Assembly (NCBI GenBank): GCA_965370365.1
Contig: CBDUSP010000002.1
Coordinates: 1 to 54,578, forward strand
Reading direction: 5' to 3'
Source: DAIDHZ01 sp965370365
GTDB lineage: Bacteria; Chlamydiota; Chlamydiia; Chlamydiales; SM23-39
DNA: 54,578 nt
Shown here: positions 32,973-42,652 of the stretch, piece by piece
Numbering within the stretch: the stretch's first letter is position 1
Layout: every line of letters starts with the position of its first letter
Position numbers and translations under genes: made by a program
The notes under the pieces: generated by a model
What the model was told of the DNA's origin: nothing
What the model saw: the letters and a program-made list of their open reading frames with translations, nothing else
The model's database searches: none

Positions 32973-34289
32973 TCAGAAAAGATAAGGAATCATCTTGTAG
33001 GGAACTTTCTTACAATATAGATCCCACGACTCCCCATACTTATCCGCACATCTCTTATCATGGCGAAACGCGCGGTCGATAAGAAGAACCGTTAAGAAAC
33101 ATACGTAAAAGTAAGGGAAGAAGTTTGTAAATAGAGCCGGCACGCTCCAGAAAAAAGCCGCACAAATCTCCGGGACATAGTGAAAATGGCGAGAGACTCC
33201 CCACCAGCCAGAGGCAAGTAAAAGGCCTTGCTTCTCCTCACCATCTTGCGTTCGATACACAGTCTCAATAATCTCTGGAGAGGATCCCCACACACGACAT
33301 TTCCCATCACTTGCGCGGACCTTTTGCCTCTGCAGGTCGGCTAAATAGTTGATCAAAATCCCTGTACATCCACAAAAGAAAATCGTAAAGGCCGTAAGCG
33401 TACCCAAAGCAATCGGGTGGTGAACGAGATAAAAGGCAGGAGATGTGTAAATACAAGGTACCCACACAAGACATCCCCAGCAGATCATAAAACCTGCTCG
33501 ATCATGCATAATATCAAGTGAGCGGAAATATCCCGTCTCCCAAACAAAGAACTTCCCAATGTAAATCAGCTGAAGAGCAACGGAAATAATCATCGCGTTA
33601 CTAAGCCCGTAGAGCTCTGATTGCTTGGCTGCAAAAGAGATGATGAGAAGCGGCCAAGCCATCATCCCAAAACGGCAGTTTGTAAACTGCTTCACATCCC
33701 AGCCCAGGATTCTTGGGTACAGCTCAGTGCCCCAGTAGTAATCAAAAAGAACGTTCCCAGAAGAGCCATTATCACTTGACGATGGAGCGAAAATCCCTTT
33801 TAAGTAGAGGATCAAACAAAGCAAAAGACTAAAGCAATTCAAAGCGCCAAGCAAATACCCTAGCTCATCATAGAGAAGAGAGGCTGAAAAAAGGTTAAGT
33901 CCGTAGGTGGCGATAAAAAATGTAGCAACTGTAATGAAAAAGCACGCTACACCATTTGCCTTATAAACAGGAACATTCCCCATCAGAGTCACGGGCCCTA
34001 AAAAAGTCTTTCCAGGAATCATGCGCATCAAAAACAATTGAAACGCGCCATATACAAAAATAATCTTCCAGGCAGTTATAGAGCCAAAGAAAACAGGCTT
34101 CCAAATACTCCAAATTAAACTAAATAGCCCCTGCTCTGCCGCCATGTGCCAAAACGCCATGAATGACCCGTCCAAATGGGATCCCACATACCAAAATATA
34201 AAAACCGTGGGAGGACAACACCCGAGAAAAAAAAGAGGAACCACATAATTATGGATCCAACGATTTGAACGAAAGGTTTCCGCAGACAC
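32973..34289 (-). CDS. 7-dehydrocholesterol reductase-like sterol reductase (ERG4/ERG24 family)
   Basis: A 438-residue polytopic protein. The C-terminal half shows the DHCR7 pattern: NYLADLQRQKVRAS, CRVWGSSPEIIETVY, LLLASGWWGVSRHFHYVPEI and RCADKYGESWDLYCKKVPYKMIPYLF. These residues form the NADPH/sterol site in the family. The enzyme reduces the delta-7 double bond of sterols. The GTG at 34289 is used: GAGGA lies six bases ahead and it overlaps the alr stop as TAGTG. A host-sterol substrate is inferred, since no sterol synthesis genes are in view. Confidence 0.88.
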   Translation of the reverse strand: MSAETFRSNRWIHNYVVPLFFLGCCPPTVFIFWYVGSHLDGSFMAFWHMAAEQGLFSLIWSIWKPVFFGSITAWKIIFVYGAFQLFLMRMIPGKTFLGPVTLMGNVPVYKANGVACFFITVATFFIATYGLNLFSASLLYDELGYLLGALNCFSLLLCLILYLKGIFAPSSSDNGSSGNVLFDYYWGTELYPRILGWDVKQFTNCRFGMMAWPLLIISFAAKQSELYGLSNAMIISVALQLIYIGKFFVWETGYFRSLDIMHDRAGFMICWGCLVWVPCIYTSPAFYLVHHPIALGTLTAFTIFFCGCTGILINYLADLQRQKVRASDGKCRVWGSSPEIIETVYRTQDGEEKQGLLLASGWWGVSRHFHYVPEICAAFFWSVPALFTNFFPYFYVCFLTVLLIDRAFRHDKRCADKYGESWDLYCKKVPYKMIPYLF

Positions 34290-35422
34290 TAAACATCCTC
34301 TTTTGTATATATGCGTGACTGTCGACCTTTTAAAGAGCAAAGCAATTCATGGGGAATTATTCCAGCTCTTGATGCCACCTCATTAAGGCGAATCTGCCGG
34401 TTCCCCTGCTTTCCGATCAACGTCACTTGATCGCCAACATACACATCGCTACTTCCCACATCAACCATAAATTGATCCATGCAAATAATTCCAGAAATTT
34501 TATATTCACACCCTCGGATTAATACAGATCCCTTATTCGACAATGCACGGGGGTATCCATCCGCATATCCAATAGGAACTGTCACAACCCGCGATCGCCT
34601 TGCTGTCTTGTAATTTTGACCATAGCCAATCGCACTCCCTTCTTCGACTACCTTGAAATAGGAAACCTTTGATTTTAGTGAAAAGCATGGAGCGATTTCC
34701 CCCAGAGGGTCCTCCGACCCATCCGGGAAGTACCCATAACAGAGAATCCCCGGTCTCACCATATCGAAAAGAGACTCTGGATAAAAAAGCACTCCCCCTG
34801 AATTTGCAAGGTGCCAAATAAGAGAGCTCCCTCGAAAATGCTCTTGAAGGGATCGAAACTTCCGGATCTGCACATGTGTAAAGAGATCATTCTCTCTATC
34901 CGATGATCCCAAGTGAGAATAAACACCGACAAATTGAAACAATTTTTGGCTAGCGATCCAAGGAATCAGTTTGAATGCAGATTCCACACGAACTCCAGTT
35001 CGATTCATCCCCGTATCCACCTCCAAATGGACGCGGCATTTCTTTCTAAGCCGAGAGCACGCGGACAAAACCAACTCCGCCTTGTATCTGGAGCTAAGTG
35101 TGATTTCAAGATCATTTTGAATCAAAGCATCGATCTGATCCTCATGAATAGCGCCCAAAACAAGGATTGGAATCGTGATTCCAAAGGCGCGCAAAGCAAC
35201 TCCCTCCTTTAGACAAGCAACAGCCAGGCGATCTACCCCTTCGTCTTGAGCCACCCGGCTCATCTCACAAAGCCCATGCCCATAGGCATCCCCTTTCACA
35301 CAGAGACAAAAGATTTTTTCACCAATCCTATGACGGACGGACTGAATATTTTTTTTAAACTGATTTAAATCAACCTCAATCCAGGAGGGATGAGGAACCT
35401 CTTTCTCGAGAACAACAGTCAT
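34289..35422 (-). CDS. alr: Alanine racemase
   Basis: A 377-residue fold type III PLP enzyme. The PLP lysine lies in CVKGDAYGHG (about residue 43), followed by EVDTGMNRTGV, the catalytic tyrosine region VPIGYADGYPRAL and CMDQFMVDVG. It interconverts L- and D-alanine for peptidoglycan stem peptides. Chlamydiaceae lack alr and appear to use GlyA instead, so a normal alr sets this organism apart. It is followed with a one-base overlap by the sterol reductase gene. Confidence 0.95.
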   Translation of the reverse strand: MTVVLEKEVPHPSWIEVDLNQFKKNIQSVRHRIGEKIFCLCVKGDAYGHGLCEMSRVAQDEGVDRLAVACLKEGVALRAFGITIPILVLGAIHEDQIDALIQNDLEITLSSRYKAELVLSACSRLRKKCRVHLEVDTGMNRTGVRVESAFKLIPWIASQKLFQFVGVYSHLGSSDRENDLFTHVQIRKFRSLQEHFRGSSLIWHLANSGGVLFYPESLFDMVRPGILCYGYFPDGSEDPLGEIAPCFSLKSKVSYFKVVEEGSAIGYGQNYKTARRSRVVTVPIGYADGYPRALSNKGSVLIRGCEYKISGIICMDQFMVDVGSSDVYVGDQVTLIGKQGNRQIRLNEVASRAGIIPHELLCSLKGRQSRIYTKEDV

Positions 35423-35482
35423 AGGGTCAACATGTTATCAATCCTTGATTTTTAAGTCACTTCTCAGATAAAATCGTGCCAT

Positions 35483-35645
35483 GAACCTGTCCCATTGTTC
35501 GGGCCTTGGACAAAAGAGATCGATTTTTAAGAGATTTTCGATTTTTTTTCTGCCCACATATGCGAAGCCCCATAGAGGGCAGAAAAAGAATCTAAAGGTC
35601 TGAAAATCAGATTTTTTGGACAGGCACCAATAATGGGATAGGTTC
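35483..35645. repeat. 163-bp inverted-repeat element upstream of yceD-like gene
   Basis: The ends GAACCTGTCCCATTGTT and (in reverse complement) GAACCTATCCCATTATT match at 15 of 17 positions, and complementarity continues unevenly to a central CTGCCC/GGGCAG hairpin. The right end stops three bases before the ATG of the next gene and therefore contributes its 5' leader. It is a different sequence from the other elements in the window. Confidence 0.75.
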
Positions 35646-35648
35646 AAT

Positions 35649-36110
35649 ATGGGTAATCCTTTTCAAATCTGGATTGACCGGCTAAAAAGCGGCCAAAGCC
35701 AAACAATTAATGAGTCCCTCCCCCCAGATTTTCTGGATCTGGAAAGAGAGGAAGAGTTGCGAACCGAAACTCCGGTACTCGTAAAGGGAAAGGCCTACCT
35801 AACAGACAGTGAGCTGATTCTCCATTTAGATGCATCGACAAAGGTTATGATGCCTTGCGCTGTTTGCAATAAAATGACGCAGATTGAGCTTGCAATAGAG
35901 AATTTTTACCATACACACCCCCTTGAAGAAATTCCGAGTGGGACATACGACTTTAGAACCCCTTTGAGGGAGGCTTTAATAATTGAGCTACCCAAGTATG
36001 TTGAATGCAACAAAGGGAAGTGTCCATCAAGGAAAGAGATTGACCCTTATTTAAAGGGAAAGAGTAAGGATGACAATATCCACTTTCCATTTTCCAATTT
36101 AGAATCATAG
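35649..36110 (+). CDS. YceD-like DUF177 protein
   Basis: A 153-residue protein of the DUF177/YceD family, encoded directly before rpmF as in most bacteria. MMPCAVCNK and VECNKGKCPSRKEI provide the two typical cysteine pairs. YceD affects 23S rRNA accumulation in E. coli and is needed for plastid ribosomes. The corresponding place in C. trachomatis is CT_809. The leader lies within the inverted repeat at 35483-35645. rpmF begins 10 bases after its stop. Confidence 0.85.
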   Translation: MGNPFQIWIDRLKSGQSQTINESLPPDFLDLEREEELRTETPVLVKGKAYLTDSELILHLDASTKVMMPCAVCNKMTQIELAIENFYHTHPLEEIPSGTYDFRTPLREALIIELPKYVECNKGKCPSRKEIDPYLKGKSKDDNIHFPFSNLES

Positions 36111-36119
36111 GAGATTCCA

Positions 36120-36299
36120 ATGGCAGTACCACGCAACCGCGTTTCAAATGCAAAGAAAAACTCACGCAGAGCGCACCACGCAAAAACACCGAAAAACCTT
36201 TGTGCATGTCCAAATTGTGGAAAGCACCGGCTTCCCCACAGAATATGTCCTTCTTGTGGGCAGTACAAGGGGCAGGTAGTTGAGCAAAGCGCGAAGTAA
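36120..36299 (+). CDS. rpmF: 50S ribosomal protein L32
   Basis: A 59-residue L32: MAVPRNRVSNAKKNSRRAHH with a zinc ribbon CPNCGK and CPSCGQ. GGAG lies six bases before the ATG at 36120. It sits between the yceD-like gene and plsX, the conserved order that links ribosome and fatty acid/phospholipid genes in many bacteria. Confidence 0.96.
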   Translation: MAVPRNRVSNAKKNSRRAHHAKTPKNLCACPNCGKHRLPHRICPSCGQYKGQVVEQSAK

Positions 36300-37275
36300 A
36301 CCTTTTCGGATTGGCATTGACTTGATGGGGAACAGCCTTTCCCCGTCTATCTTGCTGGAGGCCCTTCTTTCCATCCCAAAACAGGACGATGTTGAATTAG
36401 CTCCGATTGGGACTCCGGACCTTGAAAGCAAATGTCCATCTCCGTTCTATAGCAGCGATGACTTCATCACAATGGAGGAGTCTCCCGTTCGGGCTTTGAA
36501 ACAGAAGAAAAATGCGTCAATGCTCTTGGGTTTGCGCCTTCTAAAGCAAGGAGAAATCGACGCCTTTATCTCTGCGGGGAGCACGCCTGCGCTTATTCTT
36601 GGAGCGAAAACGATTCTCTCTTTTTTGCCGGGAATTAAAAGACCAGCCCTCTTTTCATATTTCCCGACAAAGAAAAATCCAGTGGCTGTCTTAGACCTCG
36701 GGGCGAACGTGCAATGTAAAGCGCTCAATCTTGTACAATTTGCGCACATGGCATCGGCTTATCTTCACGTAAATGGACTTGAAAACCCCAGAGTTGGCCT
36801 CCTCAATATTGGAGAAGAACCTCTAAAGGGAACCTCGGAACTTAAAAGTGCCTACCAAGCGCTTAAGACCATGGAAAATCCTTCCTTTCAATTCTCAGGA
36901 AATATCGAGGGGAAATCTGTTTTTGATGGGAATGTCGATGCCTTAATTACCGATGGATTTACGGGAAATATCCTCTTAAAAACAGCAGAAGGAATCGCCA
37001 GTCTCATTCTCGATAAAATAAGCGCGAATCTCGACGAAAAAACCCGATCGCTTCTTGGATCCGAGATCTCTGACTTACAAAAACACTTGCACTACGCAGA
37101 GTATCCAGGAGCTCTGCTGCTTGGAGTCCGTGGCATTGTGATCAAAAGCCATGGTTACTCCTCCCCCAAAGCCTTTATCAATGCGGTGCACGGGGCAATC
37201 GCGCTTGTCAAAAAAGATTTCTTGAAATCCTTCAGCCAAGCTCTTAGAAATATACATACAGAACTGAAAACATGA
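36280..37275 (+). CDS. plsX: Phosphate acyltransferase PlsX
   Basis: A 331-residue PlsX. GIDLMGNSLSPS corresponds to the usual AIDAMGGD start, with SAGSTPALILGAK and DGFTGNILLKTAEG further on. It makes acyl-phosphate from acyl-ACP for phosphatidate synthesis. The start must be upstream of the first strand, and the only candidate is TTG at 36280, inside rpmF, with AAGGGG seven bases ahead. The MGG-to-MGN change at the first motif is a minor oddity. Confidence 0.93.
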   Translation: MSKARSKPFRIGIDLMGNSLSPSILLEALLSIPKQDDVELAPIGTPDLESKCPSPFYSSDDFITMEESPVRALKQKKNASMLLGLRLLKQGEIDAFISAGSTPALILGAKTILSFLPGIKRPALFSYFPTKKNPVAVLDLGANVQCKALNLVQFAHMASAYLHVNGLENPRVGLLNIGEEPLKGTSELKSAYQALKTMENPSFQFSGNIEGKSVFDGNVDALITDGFTGNILLKTAEGIASLILDKISANLDEKTRSLLGSEISDLQKHLHYAEYPGALLLGVRGIVIKSHGYSSPKAFINAVHGAIALVKKDFLKSFSQALRNIHTELKT

Positions 37276-37282
37276 AAAAACT

Positions 37283-38818
37283 ATGAATGATCTTTTACTT
37301 AACGTTGAATCCAAAGAGATACGACTCGTCCATTTGAGAGGCGGTCGGCTCCACGACCTCATCCTCGATCGCAGAAAATCGCGCCAATCTACCGGCAATA
37401 TCTACCGAGGCAAAATCACAAATATTCTCCACAACATCCAATCTGCTTTTGTCGATATCGAAGGAGAAAGTGGGTTTATTCACATCAGCGATATTCTAGA
37501 AAATGCCTCAAAACTCAAAGAAATGTTCGATATGGACTTCGATTTAGACGGCGACACTGCGAAAGAAGATGCTCAAGTCAAAGACATTACGCAAATTCTT
37601 AAGCCTCAGCAACCTGTACTTGTCCAGGTCGTGAAAGAGCCCATTGGAACAAAAGGGGCTAGACTCACATCCAATATCTCAATCGCAGGAAGATATTTGG
37701 TTCTCCTTCCAAATAATCCTCATCGGGGAGTCTCGAGAAAGATAGAAAACCCAAAAATGCGCGATCAGCTCAAAAAACTCATCCGTTCTTTTGAGATGCC
37801 AAAAGACATGGGACTGATCTGCCGTACCGTCAGCGCTCAGGCAACAACCGACATGCTCATTGAGGAAGCGACCGATCTTTTTAACGCATGGCAAGAGATT
37901 GTAGAAAAGTTCCACAAAGCAAAACGCCCGACTCTCCTTTTTGAAGAATCAGATCTCATAAAAAAAGCGGTCATTACTTGTATCGACAAAAAATACGACC
38001 GATTGCTTGTCGATGATTATGCCACATTCCAAAGATGTAAGAAAATATACGAGAAATACAAAGGGGAGCATGATTCCCTAAAGATCGAGTTTTACAGAGA
38101 CAAAATGCCCATGTTCGAACGGTTTAACGTCGAGAGAGAAATCGATAAAGCCATGCGCAACAAAATTTGGCTCAAATCAGGAGGATATCTCTTTCTCGAT
38201 CAGACAGAGGCGATGCACACGATCGATGTCAACTCAGGAAGAAGTTCAACGAACCCATCAGGCGGCGATGTAGAAGAAACACTTGTCCGCATTAACCTTG
38301 AAGCTGCCCAAGAAATCTCACGGCAACTGAGAATTCGTAACATTGGGGGTCTCATTATCTGCGATTTCATCGACATGCAATCGCGTAAAAACCAAAAAAG
38401 AGTCTTAGAACACTTAAGAGAGTGTATGAAAGAAGACTCTGCAAAGTGCACAATCCTAGGAATGAGCGAGTTTGGTCTTATCGAGATGACACGCCAAAGA
38501 AATAGAGAGTCGCTTGCTCAGACGCTACAGACAAGCTGTCCTTACTGCTCTGGACATGGCCTCGTTAAAAGTCATGAAAGTGTCGCTGTCGATATTGAAA
38601 GGGCTCTGAAACGACTTATTCTCTGCCAGAATCAGTTTGCGCTCAAACTTACGATCCACCCAGAGTTGAGCCATTACCTAGAGCAGGGAGATAAAGAGTA
38701 CTACTTAAAGCTCGCAGAAAAATCCAATGCCCTCCTTGAGTTTGCTCTCAATGACAATCTCCACCTAAACGACTTTATATTCTACTCAACTCTTAATGGA
38801 CAAAAGCTCGATGCTTGA
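37283..38818 (+). CDS. rng: Ribonuclease E/G family endoribonuclease
   Basis: A 511-residue RNase G-like protein. The S1 domain reads IYRGKITNILHNIQSAFVDI, the catalytic aspartates are in TIDVNSGR and IICDFIDM, and the zinc-link is CPYCSGHG near the C-terminus. It lacks the long scaffold tail of RNase E. It cleaves mRNA and processes rRNA. It corresponds to CT_808. plsB starts within its last codons. Confidence 0.94.
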   Translation: MNDLLLNVESKEIRLVHLRGGRLHDLILDRRKSRQSTGNIYRGKITNILHNIQSAFVDIEGESGFIHISDILENASKLKEMFDMDFDLDGDTAKEDAQVKDITQILKPQQPVLVQVVKEPIGTKGARLTSNISIAGRYLVLLPNNPHRGVSRKIENPKMRDQLKKLIRSFEMPKDMGLICRTVSAQATTDMLIEEATDLFNAWQEIVEKFHKAKRPTLLFEESDLIKKAVITCIDKKYDRLLVDDYATFQRCKKIYEKYKGEHDSLKIEFYRDKMPMFERFNVEREIDKAMRNKIWLKSGGYLFLDQTEAMHTIDVNSGRSSTNPSGGDVEETLVRINLEAAQEISRQLRIRNIGGLIICDFIDMQSRKNQKRVLEHLRECMKEDSAKCTILGMSEFGLIEMTRQRNRESLAQTLQTSCPYCSGHGLVKSHESVAVDIERALKRLILCQNQFALKLTIHPELSHYLEQGDKEYYLKLAEKSNALLEFALNDNLHLNDFIFYSTLNGQKLDA

Positions 38819-39788
38819 AGCGGAGTTTACAAAGAAACTCGAAGAGATTCTCTCCAAAATCCCCCCAAATCATCGAGCCAACCTCCAGCAGTTCTTTAAG
38901 GCCTACAAGGGTGCTGTCGTTTCTTTTGCCGAGAGCTTTCCGACGCTCTGTCTATATCTGCAGATGCTAGAGGAAGAATTCAAATCTCCTTTCTCTTTTG
39001 AGCCCTACCACACAAAAGTCCGCAACCCTGTCGACTATTATCGCTTCGGACTCGACTTCGTCAAACCTCTCGTCAATCTTGAAAAATCAAAAATTCTCGG
39101 GACAGACAATCTCGAATTTATCGCAAAAAGTCTAAAAAACAAAGAAAACGTGATCCTCCTTGCAAACCATCAAACAGAGGGAGATCCTCAAGCAATTGCA
39201 ATTTTGCTTGAGAAGACACATCCCGAGATCGCAGAGTCGATGATTTATGTTGCAGGAGAGAGAGTTGTGACGGACCCCCTGGCAATTCCATTTAGCAAAG
39301 GATGCGATCTTCTTTGCATTTATTCGAAGCGCTACATCGATTATCCCCCAGAGCAAAAAGCGGACAAGCAATTGCACAATAAAAAAACAATGCAACTCAT
39401 GAGTCGTTTGCTAGAAGAAGGCGGGAAAATTATCTACGTCGCTCCAAGTGGCGGGAGGGATCGGAAAAATGCGCAAGGCAAGATCGAAGTGGCTCCCTTT
39501 GATCCCGATAGCATCGAGATGTTTTATCTCATGGCAAAAAAGGCAAAAACGCCAACACATTTTATTCCCTTTACTCTTGCAACATACGCTCTTATGCCTC
39601 CTCCTGAAACGATCCAAAAAGAAATCGGGGAGTTAAGAACAGCGAAAAGAACACCCATCCATATTGCCTTTTCTCCACCCTTTGATATGGAATCAAATCC
39701 TAACACCGACAAAAAGGAAAAGAGAAAACAAAGAGCCAAAGAGATTTGGAATATCGTTTGCAATACCTACAAAACTCTAGTAGACTAA
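38796..39788 (+). CDS. plsB: Glycerol-3-phosphate acyltransferase
   Basis: A 330-residue acyltransferase of the chlamydial/plastid soluble type. The HX4D catalytic motif is in LLANHQTEGDPQAI (about 125-138), substrate-binding residues are in YVAPSGGRDRKN, and FIPFTLATYALMPPP follows. It forms 1-acylglycerol-3-phosphate, the step that follows acyl-carrier supply near plsX. It overlaps rng by 23 bases. It matches CT_807. Confidence 0.9.
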   Translation: MDKSSMLEAEFTKKLEEILSKIPPNHRANLQQFFKAYKGAVVSFAESFPTLCLYLQMLEEEFKSPFSFEPYHTKVRNPVDYYRFGLDFVKPLVNLEKSKILGTDNLEFIAKSLKNKENVILLANHQTEGDPQAIAILLEKTHPEIAESMIYVAGERVVTDPLAIPFSKGCDLLCIYSKRYIDYPPEQKADKQLHNKKTMQLMSRLLEEGGKIIYVAPSGGRDRKNAQGKIEVAPFDPDSIEMFYLMAKKAKTPTHFIPFTLATYALMPPPETIQKEIGELRTAKRTPIHIAFSPPFDMESNPNTDKKEKRKQRAKEIWNIVCNTYKTLVD

Positions 39789-39793
39789 CCCAA

Positions 39794-42649
39794 ATGAAAG
39801 CGTTAGTATCGTCCCTCTTTTTGATCATATCATCCCTTGCCGCAGCCCCCTATACAGAAGTCGAAGACACGGCAAATTTGCAGATCCTTTCCCCAGATCT
39901 ACAAAACCGCGAAATGGCAAAAATTGCTCTGCCAAACGGACTCCAGATTCTCCTTATTTCAGATCCTGGGGCGGATCAGTCTGCGGCGTCTCTATCCGTT
40001 GAGACAGGATCTTGGTGCGATCCTTCTGAGAGCCCCGGTATGGCCCATTTTTGCGAGCACATGCTCTTTATGGGGACCGAGAAGTATCCCGACTCCAATG
40101 AGTTTTCTTCGCTTATTTCCGATTTTAATGGGCACACAAACGCATTTACAGCGTCAGATAAGACCGTGTATATGTTCTCGTCAAATGATGATGGATTCCT
40201 CCCCCTTTTAGATCGCTTTGCCCACTTTTTTATCGACCCTACTTTCGACCCTTCTAACCTATCGAGGGAAATGCACGCAGTCGATCAAGAGTTCGCCCTG
40301 ATGAGAGAAAATGATGCTTGGCGTGAGTATATGGTTTTTAAGGAGACGGGAAATCCAAACCATCCAAATCGCCTTTTTTCAGCGGGTAATTCCAAAACTC
40401 TATCAACGATTCCCCAGAGTTCTTTGAAGAAATGGTATCAGGAGCACTACGGCGCAAATCGGATGCGGCTTACCGTTTATTCCTCACTTCCCATGGATGA
40501 ATTAAAGCGAGTGGTCCCAGAGTCTTTTGCCCTTGTTCCAAAGTCTACCAAATCCCCTCAAAGTTTTTCTGAAAGAGTCTCCTCAAAAGAGCAAAAGGGG
40601 CGCATCACTTCTATAAAGCCCATCAAAAGCGTCCAAAGAATTAAGCTTACTTGGGAACTCCCTGCATTTCTTTCAAATGACGACTCAAAATCAGCGGAAC
40701 TTGTGGCATATACTCTCGAAAGAGGACATAACCATAGCCTGCTCCAAAAGTTAAAAAATGAGCAGCTCGTAGACGATATCGGGATCTATGTCCATTCTCA
40801 TGTAGGAAAAGAGCATCCTTTTTTTGAAGCAACACTTGCGCTTTCAAATAAGGGACTGGAAAATATCGAGCTTGTGATCTCCTATTTCTTTCAGGCCATC
40901 AAAGGCTTAAAAGAGTCGGGAGTCGAGGAAGCACTCTTTCGTGAAAAAAACACCCTGGCCCTCCAAGAATACCAGTATCAATCGAGAATGGATGCCTTCA
41001 CATATGTTTCCCAAATCGGAAGATCTATTCTCCATGAAAACCTTTCAAGTTTTCCAAGGAGATCTCTTTTTGGATCCCATTACGACCCTGAAAACATCCA
41101 AAAAACGCTCGCCTTTTTAACTCCTGGGGAGTGCATGATCACTCTCCTTTCTCCGCAAGGGATGGTCTATAATAAAAAGGAAAAGTGGCTAGAGGTTCCT
41201 TATACCACTCAAGATATCCCCCTAGAGTGGAGCTCTAAGTGGGAAGAAATCGCATCGCATCCAAATATCCGCCATCCAGAGCCGAATCCATTTGTTTGTG
41301 AAAACCTTGAGCTTGTTGGAGATCCGGAACTCGGGAGTGTCCCTGTGTGCATCGCAAGATCTGATGCGGGAACCGCATTCTATGCCAGATGCCCTGAATA
41401 CCAAACTCCAGAAGCTACCATCTATCTCCACATTTTATCTCCCCAGATAGCTCCAACTGCCAGAAGTCGCGTTTTAACCTCTCTTTATCTCGATCATCTA
41501 GACGATCTATTAAACGCGCCCTTGAGTGAGGCATCAAGTGCAGGACTTGAGTACAACTTTGGTATTGATAGGTCCCGGATCACCCTCATTTTAAGTGGAT
41601 TTAGTGAAAAGATCCCCTTGCTTCTTGGGAAGATTGTGGATCAAATGCCTCTAAACCCGCCAACGAAAGATCAGTTTGATCTTTATGTATCTAGACTTAC
41701 CCGAAGTTACGAAAATGGGGCAAAAAGCCTGCCTGTTGAGCAAGCAAAAGAGCTTCTCTCATCGCTTCTTACACAAGGGAAAACGACAAAACAAGACAAC
41801 CTTGTCGCCTTAAAGAAGATTTCCTATGAGGATTTTTGTACATTCCACAAAAAGCTCTTTGAAAAAACCTATTTTGAAGCGCTCTTTTCGGGGAATATGT
41901 CCCTTAAAACAGCAGAGAGCTGCTATCTAGACACTCTCCATGCAATGAGTAAATCTCCTTATCAAAAGTCAGATCATCCTCAAACAAAAGCGCTTCATTT
42001 GCCATCGGAGGAAGGACCGTTTTCGATTGCAAAAGAGACAAGGGCGCAAGGAAACGCCGCGATCTTACTCATTGATGAAGGAAACTATTCAAAAGAAAAA
42101 ACGGCAACCCAAACGATTTTAAGCGCAGCGCTTCAAGAGCCATTTTTTGATACGCTAAGAACAAAGCAAAAAACAGGTTATATTGCGCAAAGCGGAAGTG
42201 TGGACGTTGAAAAAAGACTCTATCAGTACTTTCTTGTGCAGTCGAACACACATCAAGGAGAGGATCTCTTGCACCGATTTGAGCTCTTCCTCGAAGAGTT
42301 TAGAGAGGATTTTGCAACTCTTGTCTCAGAAGATAAGTTTGAAACTTTGAAGCAAAGTGCAATCACAGCTCTTACGAAAGGGCCTCGCAATCTTTCGGAG
42401 CAAAGCAATCTTTGGAAGCTCCTCGCATTCCAAGAAAAAGAGGATTTTTCTCTCATCGAGAAAAAGATAAATGCGCTAACGACTCTTAAATACGAAGAAT
42501 TTTGCAGGCTTTCCCATACGTTCCTCTCTCGAGAAAACCGAAAAAGGCTCGCGATTCTGTACACGGGGCAGATTCCAGATCCTTTTGTCTACGCACCTCT
42601 AAAGACCGCAGATCTTTCAAAGGTCGCCTCTTACGCCCCAGGAGAGTAG
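39794..42649 (+). CDS. ptr: Exported M16 family zinc metalloprotease (insulinase/pitrilysin type)
   Basis: A 951-residue inverzincin. A signal peptide (MKALVSSLFLIISSLAAAP) leads into the first M16 domain, with the inverted zinc motif HFCEH in GMAHFCEHMLFMGTEKYP and the downstream glutamate in AVDQEFALM. Non-catalytic M16 domains follow. It degrades peptides, probably in the periplasm. The ATG at 39794 is chosen for the signal peptide. It is the last gene of the conserved block (CT_806). Its 3' end is duplicated at 43253-43385. Confidence 0.92.
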   Translation: MKALVSSLFLIISSLAAAPYTEVEDTANLQILSPDLQNREMAKIALPNGLQILLISDPGADQSAASLSVETGSWCDPSESPGMAHFCEHMLFMGTEKYPDSNEFSSLISDFNGHTNAFTASDKTVYMFSSNDDGFLPLLDRFAHFFIDPTFDPSNLSREMHAVDQEFALMRENDAWREYMVFKETGNPNHPNRLFSAGNSKTLSTIPQSSLKKWYQEHYGANRMRLTVYSSLPMDELKRVVPESFALVPKSTKSPQSFSERVSSKEQKGRITSIKPIKSVQRIKLTWELPAFLSNDDSKSAELVAYTLERGHNHSLLQKLKNEQLVDDIGIYVHSHVGKEHPFFEATLALSNKGLENIELVISYFFQAIKGLKESGVEEALFREKNTLALQEYQYQSRMDAFTYVSQIGRSILHENLSSFPRRSLFGSHYDPENIQKTLAFLTPGECMITLLSPQGMVYNKKEKWLEVPYTTQDIPLEWSSKWEEIASHPNIRHPEPNPFVCENLELVGDPELGSVPVCIARSDAGTAFYARCPEYQTPEATIYLHILSPQIAPTARSRVLTSLYLDHLDDLLNAPLSEASSAGLEYNFGIDRSRITLILSGFSEKIPLLLGKIVDQMPLNPPTKDQFDLYVSRLTRSYENGAKSLPVEQAKELLSSLLTQGKTTKQDNLVALKKISYEDFCTFHKKLFEKTYFEALFSGNMSLKTAESCYLDTLHAMSKSPYQKSDHPQTKALHLPSEEGPFSIAKETRAQGNAAILLIDEGNYSKEKTATQTILSAALQEPFFDTLRTKQKTGYIAQSGSVDVEKRLYQYFLVQSNTHQGEDLLHRFELFLEEFREDFATLVSEDKFETLKQSAITALTKGPRNLSEQSNLWKLLAFQEKEDFSLIEKKINALTTLKYEEFCRLSHTFLSRENRKRLAILYTGQIPDPFVYAPLKTADLSKVASYAPGE

Positions 42650-42652
42650 GTC

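Noticed and set aside
35438..35647. A 69-codon bottom-strand frame upstream of the yceD-like gene
   Set aside because: It lies almost wholly inside the inverted-repeat element at 35483-35645 and has no recognisable motif or good ribosome site.
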